The notes under the pieces were generated by a model. It did not search any database. It saw nothing but the letters and a program-made list of their open reading frames with translations, and was not told the origin of the DNA. Positions 1-4,905 of a DNA stretch of 5,478 bases are shown in pieces (positions within the stretch are counted from its first letter, which is position 1; every line of letters starts with the position of its first letter). Location of the stretch: contig JAAYKS010000287.1 of the NCBI GenBank assembly GCA_012522285.1, positions 1 through 5,478 on the forward strand. The letters run 5' to 3'. A program made the position numbers and the translations under genes. The DNA comes from Clostridiaceae bacterium (lineage in GTDB: Bacteria; Bacillota; Clostridia; Saccharofermentanales; UBA5734).

Positions 1-166
1 CTTCCGCGATGCCAGCGGTCAGCGTGGTTTTTCCCGCGCCCAGATCCCCGTCCAGCGCAACTACGTCCCCTGCGCGGAGTGCGCGCCCCAGCACACGTCC
101 CGCCGCGACCGAGGCGTCACGTGACGGACTGACAAATTCGATCTGTCCCGTGGTTCGTCCCGCCAT
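1..166 (-). CDS. tsaE: TsaE, tRNA t6A biosynthesis ATPase (N-terminal part, cut by window edge)
   Basis: Only the first 55 codons are present. The protein is recognised by a P-loop, GDLGAGKTT, at residues 40-48, preceded by the strand GDVVALDGDLG and a short N-terminal segment. That layout and spacing are typical of the small (about 150 residues) TsaE/YjeE family. TsaE is the cytoplasmic ATPase that works with TsaB and TsaD to put threonylcarbamoyl on A37 of tRNAs that read ANN codons. The ATG (166-164) shares its A with the TGA stop of the upstream amidohydrolase. A GGGGAG motif at 181-176, nine bases ahead, is a plausible ribosome binding site inside that upstream gene, so coupled translation is likely. 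The P-loop and context make the family assignment fairly safe. The rest of the protein and any tsaB/tsaD neighbours lie outside the window. Confidence 0.85.
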   Translation of the reverse strand, partial: MAGRTTGQIEFVSPSRDASVAAGRVLGRALRAGDVVALDGDLGAGKTTLTAGIAE

Positions 167-1389
167 CAGCGGGAACTCCCCGACACGCACTTGCCGTCGA
201 CCCAAACCTGCTTTACGCGAGTGCGCAGGTCAAAGGGATGGCCCTCCAGCAACTGGATGTCCGCGTCTTTGCCGACCGCCAGGCTTCCGACCCGATGGTC
301 CATGCCGCACAGCCGCGCGGCCTCGATTGTGATCGCGCGCAACGCGGTCGATTCTCCCATCCCCTCGCGGGCCGCCACCCCCGCCGAAATCGGCAGGTAC
401 TGGATCGGGATGACCGGGTGATCGGTCAGGATCGCGACCGGCAGCCCGGCCCCCGCAAGGAGTCCGGGATTGCGGATGTCCTGACGCGACAGCTCGGGTT
501 TGCTCCGGTCGGATAAAAGCGGGCCGACCATGACCCCTTCGAGCTTGCCCTTGCCGCGGCCGGTCCCGGCTTCCGGGTCGTCGCGACCGCGCAGATACGC
601 TTCTACCAGTACGTCCACCACCAGGTATCCCTCGGTGCAGTGGTCGATGGTGTAGCGCAGCCCGAACTCGTCGCAGACGCGGACCGCCGTCAGGATGTCG
701 TCGGCGCGGTGGGCATGAATTTTAGCCGGGAGCCGTCCGTCCAACACGGGCAGGAGCGCTTCCATTTTCATATCCCAAGCCGGGCGCTTGCTCTCATCCG
801 GATCCTGTCGCTTGTGTGCGTACTCCCGTGCCCGGGAGAGGGTGTCCCGCAGGATCGATGCGGTCGCCATGCGGGTCTGAGGGGTCTTGGCATTGGGTCC
901 ATAACACCGTTTCGGGTTTTCCCCCAGCGCCATCTTCATCGCGGCAGGTGCAGAAATCGCCATTTCGTCCACGAAGCGTCCCACGGTTTTCATGAACACA
1001 AACTGGCCGCCGATGACGTTGGCACTGCCGGGGCCGGTCATGGCCGAGGTCACGCCGCCCGCGACGGCCTCCCCATAGCAGCGATCCTGGTGAAAGATCG
1101 CGTCCACCGCTCGCAACTGGGGGGTGACCGGGTCGGTGATTTCGTTTCCATCCGATCCTTCGTCGACCAGCCCGTCGTTGAACACCCCGATGTGGCAGTG
1201 TGCGTCAATCCACCCCGGAAGCACCCAGCCGCCCTCCGCGTCGACCACTTCGCACCCGGCCGGCACCGGCGCGGGTGCCCCTGCGCCGACCTCCAGAATG
1301 CGGCCATCGTCGCCGCACAGCACATAACCGTCGGCGTACACCTGGTCGTCGTCCATCGTGTGGACCTGTCCGTTTCGGATCAACAGCAT
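166..1389 (-). CDS. Metal-dependent amidohydrolase, imidazolonepropionase-like
   Basis: This is a 407-residue cytoplasmic enzyme of the amidohydrolase superfamily. A small N-terminal beta domain (MLLIRNGQVHTMDD) leads into the metal-binding HxH, H64 and H66, in GWIDAHCHIG. Further candidate ligands are H225/H227 (KIHAHR), H250 (TIDHCTEGY) and D323 (ILTDHP). GENPKR around residue 157 is another conserved-looking motif. The C-terminal GSLAVGKDADIQLLEG and VKQVWVDGK close the beta domain, as in hydantoinase, imidazolonepropionase and dipeptidase relatives. No signal peptide is visible, and the substrate cannot be told. The same frame is open up to an ATG at 1413, but I chose 1389 because AAGAAGGG (1402-1395) lies five bases before it and the protein then begins at the family's usual first strand; the longer start lies inside the terminator's T-tract. 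A hydrophilic stretch, GRDDPEAGTGRGKGK (268-282), looks like a surface insertion. The gene follows rpsI after a terminator and overlaps tsaE by one base. Confidence 0.85.
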   Translation of the reverse strand: MLLIRNGQVHTMDDDQVYADGYVLCGDDGRILEVGAGAPAPVPAGCEVVDAEGGWVLPGWIDAHCHIGVFNDGLVDEGSDGNEITDPVTPQLRAVDAIFHQDRCYGEAVAGGVTSAMTGPGSANVIGGQFVFMKTVGRFVDEMAISAPAAMKMALGENPKRCYGPNAKTPQTRMATASILRDTLSRAREYAHKRQDPDESKRPAWDMKMEALLPVLDGRLPAKIHAHRADDILTAVRVCDEFGLRYTIDHCTEGYLVVDVLVEAYLRGRDDPEAGTGRGKGKLEGVMVGPLLSDRSKPELSRQDIRNPGLLAGAGLPVAILTDHPVIPIQYLPISAGVAAREGMGESTALRAITIEAARLCGMDHRVGSLAVGKDADIQLLEGHPFDLRTRVKQVWVDGKCVSGSSR

Positions 1390-1394
1390 AAGTA

Positions 1395-1402
1395 CCCTTC
1401 TT
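1395..1402 (-). promoter_or_regulatory. Ribosome binding site of the amidohydrolase
   Basis: AAGAAGGG, read on the minus strand, ends five bases before the ATG at 1389. It decides for this start over the upstream in-frame ATG at 1413, which sits in the T-tract of the terminator. Confidence 0.7.
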
Positions 1403-1411
1403 TCTGACGGC

Positions 1412-1441
1412 AAAAGCCGCCGCGGTGTTGCCTGCGGCGGC
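1412..1441 (-). terminator. Intrinsic terminator after rpsI
   Basis: On the minus strand GCCGCCGC (1441-1434) and GCGGCGGC (1423-1416) form a perfect 8-bp GC-only stem with a 10-base loop, followed directly by TTTT (1415-1412). It begins about 55 bases after the rpsI stop, the normal place for the end of the rplM-rpsI mRNA. The T-tract is short (TTTTGCCGT), so termination may be incomplete. The amidohydrolase start is only 23 bases further on. Confidence 0.75.
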
Positions 1442-1496
1442 CTTGCGTTTGCTTTTCGTTTGGCGCGCGGGCCTCCCGTTTCCAGTCGTCTGGCAA

Positions 1497-1907
1497 TCAG
1501 CGCTTGGAGAACTGGGACGCTTTTCTCGCTTTTTTGAGCCCGTACTTTTTGCGCTCTTTCATGCGGGAATCGCGGGTCAGGAACCCGGCCTTTTTGAGGG
1601 TCGGCCGGAACGCTTCTTCATCGGCGACCACCAGTGCCCGGGCAATGCCGTGACGGATGGCGCCGGCCTGGCCGGACAATCCACCGCCGTAGACGTTGCA
1701 GATCACGTCGAAACGGCCTTCGGTCGCGGTCGCGACCAGCGGCTGACGGACGATGAGCTTGAGGGTCTCGAGCCCGAAGTAGGCGTCGAGTTCCTTGTCG
1801 TTGACGGTGATGACGCCACTGCCTGGCAGGACGCGCACGCGGGCGACCGCGTTCTTGCGGCGGCCGGTCCCATAAAAATATGCTTTGGACTTAACGGTCT
1901 TGACCAT
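1497..1907 (-). CDS. rpsI: 30S ribosomal protein S9
   Basis: S9 is a component of the head of the small ribosomal subunit; its basic C-terminal tail reaches the P-site tRNA. The 136-residue product has the family features in order: YGTGRRKNAVARV (12-24), a central GGGLSGQAGAIRHGIARAL (74-92), and the lysine/arginine-rich end finishing in QFSKR. The terminal SKR is invariant-like in bacterial S9. Length is close to the usual 130 residues. The frame is open to an ATG at 1973 inside rplM, but the ATG at 1907 is preferred: it gives the standard N-terminus (MVKTVKSKAYFYGTGRRK) and has GAGAGG at 1916-1911 just upstream. The gap from the rplM stop is 19 bases, so the two are cotranscribed. Confidence 0.98.
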   Translation of the reverse strand: MVKTVKSKAYFYGTGRRKNAVARVRVLPGSGVITVNDKELDAYFGLETLKLIVRQPLVATATEGRFDVICNVYGGGLSGQAGAIRHGIARALVVADEEAFRPTLKKAGFLTRDSRMKERKKYGLKKARKASQFSKR

Positions 1908-1926
1908 GATCCTCTCGTCCTCCCTG

Positions 1927-2361
1927 TCAATACTCGATCGTGAGTTTTTCCGGCTTCTGGGCCGCGTTCTCATGTTCCGGTCCCGCGTACACCTTGAGTT
2001 TGCGGTATATCTGCCGGCCGAGCGAGTTCTTGGGCAGCATGCCCTTGATCGCGAGTTCCACGACTTTGCAGGGGTTTTTCTGCATCAGCGTGCGGTAGCG
2101 GATTTCCTTGAGACCGCCGGGATACCCGGTGTGGTAGCGGTACATTTTCTGGTCCAGTTTGTGTCCGGTCAGCACGATTTTGGCCGCGTTGACGATGATG
2201 ACGTGGTCTCCGGTATCCAGAAAGGGTGTGAATTCGGGCTTGTGTTTGCCGCGCAGAATCTTGGCGACTTCGCTGGCCATACGGCCCAGCGTCAGGCCTT
2301 CTGCGTCAACCACGTACCATTTCCTCTGGATCGTCGAGGGCTTGGCGACATAGGTGCTCAT
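1927..2361 (-). CDS. rplM: 50S ribosomal protein L13
   Basis: L13 is an early-assembling protein of the large ribosomal subunit that binds 23S rRNA. The 144-residue product matches the usual 142-145 length. Recognisable segments are KWYVVDAEGLTLGRMASEVA (14-33), the GDHVIIVNAAKIVLTGHK strand region (51-68), YRYHTGYPGG (75-83), and the C-terminal signature IKGMLPKNSLGRQIYRKLKV (105-124) followed by YAGPEHENAAQKP. It starts at the ATG at 2361, with GGAGG at 2378-2374; the 12-base gap is slightly long. It is the first gene of the rplM-rpsI operon, driven by the strong promoter at 2439-2467, with a leader of about 70 bases that carries a hairpin. Confidence 0.98.
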   Translation of the reverse strand: MSTYVAKPSTIQRKWYVVDAEGLTLGRMASEVAKILRGKHKPEFTPFLDTGDHVIIVNAAKIVLTGHKLDQKMYRYHTGYPGGLKEIRYRTLMQKNPCKVVELAIKGMLPKNSLGRQIYRKLKVYAGPEHENAAQKPEKLTIEY

Positions 2362-2413
2362 GTCCTGTTATTACCTCCGGTCGGGTGATCTGGATGGATT
2401 GTTCGCAAGTCTC

Positions 2414-2432
2414 GCGCCTCTTACTGAAGCGC
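2414..2432 (-). promoter_or_regulatory. Hairpin at the 5' end of the rplM leader (possible L13 autoregulatory leader)
   Basis: Reading the minus strand, GCGCUUC (2432-2426), loop AGUAA and GAGGCGC (2420-2414) form a 7-bp stem with one G-U pair. It begins almost exactly where transcription from the 2439-2467 promoter should start. There is no following U-tract, so it is not a terminator. An L13 leader family upstream of rplM-rpsI is known in low-GC Gram-positives. Whether this is a member cannot be decided from one sequence; an mRNA-stabilising 5' stem is the alternative. Confidence 0.5.
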
Positions 2433-2438
2433 TCACTC

Positions 2439-2467
2439 ATTCTATAAGGGGATGTGGCGGTTGTCAA
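2439..2467 (-). promoter_or_regulatory. Housekeeping sigma promoter of rplM-rpsI
   Basis: On the minus strand the -35 hexamer is TTGACA (2467-2462), a perfect match. The spacer is exactly 17 bases, and the -10 is TAGAAT (2444-2439), five of six matches. Predicted transcription start is near 2432, giving a leader of about 70 bases before the rplM ATG at 2361. Confidence 0.88.
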
Positions 2468-2509
2468 CACCCAAATTGAATTACCCGACTCATGCGGGCG
2501 ATTCTTGCG

Positions 2510-2539
2510 TTTTTCTCCCTTTTTCTCCCTTTTTCGCTC
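2510..2539. repeat. Ten-base tandem repeat giving three phased A5 tracts
   Basis: TTTTTCTCCC occurs at 2510-2519 and 2520-2529, followed by a degenerate third copy beginning TTTTTCGCTC at 2530. On the minus strand this gives A5 runs spaced exactly ten bases apart, about one helical turn, starting roughly 78 bases upstream of the predicted rplM transcription start. Such phasing is the classic layout of intrinsically curved DNA. It is also a pure pyrimidine tract on the plus strand. Confidence 0.75.
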
Positions 2540-2581
2540 CTCATTTGCCATATATGACGTCTGTCAGCAAACTCCTCCCGT

Positions 2582-2604
2582 TTGCGATGCGCAACGCATG
2601 CGTT
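2582..2604. repeat. Overlapping palindromes upstream of the dehydrogenase
   Basis: Three overlapping symmetric elements lie here: TTGCG-ATG-CGCAA (2582-2594), ATGCG-CAA-CGCAT (2587-2599) and the perfect 12-base palindrome AACGCATGCGTT (2593-2604). They lie 85 to 107 bases before the dehydrogenase ATG and just upstream of AT-rich, -10-like sequence. A transcription factor site is a reasonable guess; the factor is not in the window. Confidence 0.45.
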
Positions 2605-2619
2605 TATATGTATGATAAT
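2582..2619 (+). promoter_or_regulatory. Possible promoter of the dehydrogenase (weak)
   Basis: TTGCGA (2582-2587, four of six matches to the -35 consensus) and TATATG (2605-2610, four of six) have a 17-base spacer. Better -10 matches lie slightly further on, TATGAT (2611-2616) and GATAAT (2614-2619), but have no -35 at the right distance. The poor -35 together with overlapping inverted repeats suggests a regulated rather than constitutive promoter. The exact elements are uncertain. Confidence 0.3.
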
Positions 2620-2632
2620 AAGACATCATACA
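2609..2632. repeat. Inverted repeat TGTATGAT-N8-ATCATACA, operator-like
   Basis: The arms TGTATGAT (2609-2616) and ATCATACA (2625-2632) are perfect complements separated by eight bases (AATAAGAC). The repeat overlaps the best -10-like sequences before the dehydrogenase and ends 56 bases before its ATG. Its dimensions fit an operator for a dimeric regulator (for example a GntR-like or LacI-like protein), but no regulator gene is present here. Confidence 0.5.
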
Positions 2633-2673
2633 CCGGTCCGCCCCCGAGCGCTGCCTCCGGGCGAATGACATAC

Positions 2674-2679
2674 GAGGAG
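2674..2679 (+). promoter_or_regulatory. Ribosome binding site of the dehydrogenase
   Basis: GAGGAG stands nine bases before the ATG at 2689. It supports this start over the far-upstream in-frame ATG at 2452 and over the second Met codon at 2701. Confidence 0.75.
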
Positions 2680-2688
2680 TGTACAGAC

Positions 2689-3747
2689 ATGGACAGAACC
2701 ATGACAGGCGCGATCCTGCCGGGCAACAGCACCGTGGCATTCCGGACGTTTCCGGTTCCCACGCCGGGGCACGGCGAAGTACTGATCCGCACCCAGGCGT
2801 CGACCCTCTGCGGGAGCGACATTCGCGCGATCTACCGCGAGCATACCGGGAAAGGGGCGGAGGGGTATCTTCCGGGCACGATCTGCGGGCACGAGCCTTG
2901 CGGCGTGATCGAGGAAACCGGCCCGGGACTGCGACGGTTCAAGAAAGGCGACCGGGTGATCGTCTACCACATCTCCGGGTGCGGGGTGTGTCACGACTGC
3001 CGGATGGGGTTCATGATCTCCTGTACTTCCGAACATCGCAAGGCGTATGGGTGGCAGCGCAACGGGGGAATGGCTCCGTATCTCCTGGCAGAAGAAAAGG
3101 ATCTGGTCCCGCTGCCGGACTCCCTGTCCTATCTGGACGGGGCGCAGATCGCGTGCGGATTTGGCACCACCTACGAAGCACTGGAAAAAATCGGGGTATC
3201 CGGCGACGACGCCGTGCTGGTGGTCGGGCTGGGTCCCGTGGGGCTTGCCACACTCCAGCTGGCGCGCGCGATGGGCGCGTCGCTGCTGATCGGGGTGGAA
3301 GCGGTTCCGCAGCGGCTGGAGCTCGCCCGCAAACTCGGACTGGCCGACCATCTCCTGTCTCCCGACGGAGCGCTGGAAAAGATCCGGCAACTAACGCAGG
3401 ACCGCGGGGTGGAAAAGGCGGTCGACACCAGCGCGGCGGATGCCGGGCGGCAGCTTGCCATCCGCGCCACACGCGACCGGGGAAAAATTGCGCTGGTGGG
3501 CGAAGGCGGCACCTGCACCTTCAACCCCAGCCCGGATCTGATCCACGGACAGAAGACGATCTACGGGAGCTGGGTCACCAGCATCTGGAAAATGGAAGAG
3601 CTGGTGGAGCGCATCGTCCGCTGGAACATACACCCGGACAAGCTGGTCACCGACCGCTACCCGCTGGAGCAGGCCGGCGAGGCCTTCCGGAAAATGGCCG
3701 AAGGAACTTGCGGAAAAGTGGGCATCGTCTTTGACGACGCGAGGTGA
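2689..3747 (+). CDS. Zinc-dependent medium-chain alcohol/polyol dehydrogenase
   Basis: This is a 352-residue member of the zinc-binding medium-chain dehydrogenase family (alcohol, sorbitol and threonine dehydrogenase relatives), oxidising an alcohol or sugar alcohol with a nicotinamide cofactor in the cytoplasm. The N-terminal GroES-like domain carries catalytic zinc ligands C41 (CGSDIR), H68-E69 (GHEPCG) and probably C156 (QIACGFGT). The structural zinc lobe has C98, C101, C104 and C112 (CGVCHDC...SC). The Rossmann domain has the nucleotide loop GLGPVG at 180-185; acidic E204 at the end of the second strand (IGVEAVPQR) suggests NAD over NADP. All key residues are present and the length is normal. 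The frame is open back to 2452, but the extra 79 residues resemble nothing and GAGGAG supports 2689. The gene stands alone, divergent from rplM and convergent with the kinase gene. The substrate is not determinable here. Confidence 0.92.
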   Translation: MDRTMTGAILPGNSTVAFRTFPVPTPGHGEVLIRTQASTLCGSDIRAIYREHTGKGAEGYLPGTICGHEPCGVIEETGPGLRRFKKGDRVIVYHISGCGVCHDCRMGFMISCTSEHRKAYGWQRNGGMAPYLLAEEKDLVPLPDSLSYLDGAQIACGFGTTYEALEKIGVSGDDAVLVVGLGPVGLATLQLARAMGASLLIGVEAVPQRLELARKLGLADHLLSPDGALEKIRQLTQDRGVEKAVDTSAADAGRQLAIRATRDRGKIALVGEGGTCTFNPSPDLIHGQKTIYGSWVTSIWKMEELVERIVRWNIHPDKLVTDRYPLEQAGEAFRKMAEGTCGKVGIVFDDAR

Positions 3748-3812
3748 CCCACTTGCCAGACGCGTCACTCCTATTATCCTGTGCCTTGCCTCGAGAGATT
3801 TGCTAAATCCGT

Positions 3813-4784
3813 CTATACGTATTTCATGAGAACCTTTGTAGCAAACCGCGCCTGGGTGAGAAATTCCTGTTTTCTCTTCTCTTCCGCATGAAAATACTGG
3901 GAGTAATAATCACAGACCGCTAACTGGAAGAGATAAAATTGCAGGAGATGGTCCCGGTCGTATGGGCTCAAAGGCATGCGGCTTTCATATGCCATTGCAT
4001 ATTCTGCAAGTCCTGTGATGTCTGGAACGCCGTCTTTCTGGCAGGGCGCTCCGTAAAAATAGGATCGTGTGATTTCCCAGATGACCGGGTGGGTGCATGC
4101 GCTGGTCCAGTCGATGACCGCGTTGATTTTATCGTCGCCGCAGATCATTTGATGGACCGTAAAGTCTCCATGACTGTTGCGGCAAGTTAATTTGGATAGA
4201 TCAAAACGCCAATCGCGCATTTTTTCGGCGATCCGGATCCGTGTTGCAAGCTCGTCCAGGATCTGTTCGTCTCCGGCCGCCTGTGCCAGATCCATCGAAG
4301 TGCGATACGAAACGACTGCCCTCTCTGGTGTCATATTCGCTAAAAAATCCTTGCCAATACCGTCAGGAAGCGGCCGGAAATCCAGGAGCGCGCGGTGAAG
4401 ATCACCCAACAACTGCGGCATTTCCCGCATCAGCCATTGCGGCGCTTGGTTCTGCTTGCACATGACCCCGTCGACAAACGTTTGCGGATGCCCGATGCGG
4501 CCTTCACCGCATTCAACAAGTAACGTTCCGTCGTGTCTCCTGACAAATTCGGAAACCGGTATCTGTTTGGACGCAAGATACGCACAGATCTCCGGCTCAA
4601 CCTCCGGATGATTCATGTGATTGGCGTCTGCGATTTTGAAAACAAAGCGTTTATCGTCGGTGTCGACTCGATAGGTAGTGCCGCCGACCCCCGTTGTCAT
4701 CGGTGTCAGCTTGGGAGCTTGAAGTCCGTACTGCTCGTAAAGAATTCGTTCCACTTGCTCCTCGATGAGAGGCGGGCTTCGCAT
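3813..4784 (-). CDS. Aminoglycoside phosphotransferase (APH)-family kinase, substrate unknown
   Basis: This 323-residue protein has the APH/choline-kinase-like fold. It has a glycine-containing loop TTGVGGTTYRV (30-40), the nucleotide-binding lysine K50 (FVFKIAD), a likely helix C glutamate near residue 64 (EPEICAYL), the catalytic loop SHGDFTVHQ with D207, and the metal-binding aspartate D225 in NAVIDWTSA. In the usual HGDxxxxN pattern the last position is Asn; here it is Gln (Q212). I chose the ATG at 4784 because AAAGAGG (4796-4790) is well placed before it. In-frame ATGs at 4799 and 4835 have no good ribosome binding site. Family members phosphorylate antibiotics, sugars, choline or homoserine, so resistance should not be assumed. 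The gene is poorer in G+C than its neighbours: I count 56 of 120 bases over 3901-4020, against 37 of 60 in the dehydrogenase (3121-3180) and 43 of 60 in guaA (5221-5280). It lies 121 bases downstream of guaA on the same strand. Confidence 0.85.
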   Translation of the reverse strand: MRSPPLIEEQVERILYEQYGLQAPKLTPMTTGVGGTTYRVDTDDKRFVFKIADANHMNHPEVEPEICAYLASKQIPVSEFVRRHDGTLLVECGEGRIGHPQTFVDGVMCKQNQAPQWLMREMPQLLGDLHRALLDFRPLPDGIGKDFLANMTPERAVVSYRTSMDLAQAAGDEQILDELATRIRIAEKMRDWRFDLSKLTCRNSHGDFTVHQMICGDDKINAVIDWTSACTHPVIWEITRSYFYGAPCQKDGVPDITGLAEYAMAYESRMPLSPYDRDHLLQFYLFQLAVCDYYSQYFHAEEKRKQEFLTQARFATKVLMKYV

Positions 4785-4905
4785 ACAGACCTCTTTCATG
4801 GATTTCGCACCGGAAAAGCCGCACCAAGAAACCATCCCGGCGTCGGATCCTTCTCGTGCGAATCGCCTACGAGCGACAAGCTTCTTCCCTAAGCTGCGCT
4901 TTGAG
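4785..4905 (-). other. guaA-kinase intergenic region, no clear terminator or promoter
   Basis: These 121 bases separate the guaA stop from the kinase start. I find only 4- to 5-bp stems (for example AGCUU-7-AAGCU near the guaA end) with no T-tract, and no pair of -35/-10 hexamers at good spacing. Readthrough from guaA is therefore possible, but a promoter of unusual sequence cannot be excluded. Confidence 0.45.
4790..4796 (-). promoter_or_regulatory. Ribosome binding site of the APH-family kinase
   Basis: AAAGAGG on the minus strand ends five bases before the ATG at 4784. It favours that start over the ATGs at 4799 and 4835. Confidence 0.6.

Larger units (their letters stand above)
2362..2688. 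other. 327-base divergent intergenic region
   Basis: No gene is supported here. The region separates divergently transcribed rplM and the dehydrogenase. From left to right it holds the rplM ribosome binding site (2374-2378), a leader hairpin, the rplM promoter, three phased T5 (A5 on the minus strand) tracts, a group of overlapping inverted repeats, and the dehydrogenase ribosome binding site. Two open frames cross it (the upstream extension of the dehydrogenase from 2452, and a minus-strand frame from 2551). Neither has a family-like sequence, and both cover the promoter elements. Confidence 0.8.

Noticed and set aside
640..1407. 255-codon open frame on the plus strand
   Set aside because: It is antisense to the well-supported amidohydrolase. 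Its translation is rich in Arg, His and Val with no family motif, as expected of shadow frames in GC-rich DNA.
2421..2440. Catabolite-repression (cre) box in TGAAGCGCTCA near the rplM start
   Set aside because: The AGCGCT core looks similar, but spacing and flanking bases do not fit the cre consensus, and the symmetry is explained by the leader hairpin.
2306..2551. 81-codon minus-strand frame across the rplM promoter
   Set aside because: It spans the -35, -10 and leader of rplM and overlaps the rplM start out of frame. Its Lys/Arg-rich N-terminus is simply the phased A-tract repeat translated.
2452..2688. N-terminal extension of the dehydrogenase from the ATG at 2452
   Set aside because: The 79 extra residues do not resemble the family, would cross the tandem repeat and operator-like palindromes, and the GAGGAG site supports the start at 2689.
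2626..3390. 254-codon open frame on the minus strand
   Set aside because: It lies antisense to the dehydrogenase, which has all its zinc ligands and its Rossmann loop; the minus frame shows no recognisable domain.
3741..3771. Possible terminator between the convergent dehydrogenase and kinase genes
   Set aside because: GGTGAC pairs with GTCACT over six bases (one G-U) but the loop is 15 bases and no T-tract follows on either strand. The small GATTT-GCT-AAATC repeat at 3797-3809 also lacks a T-tract.
3813..4784. Calling the kinase an antibiotic-resistance gene
   Set aside because: The APH fold is shared by many housekeeping and metabolic kinases. Nothing in the sequence points to an aminoglycoside or macrolide substrate, and the context shows no resistance or mobile genes.
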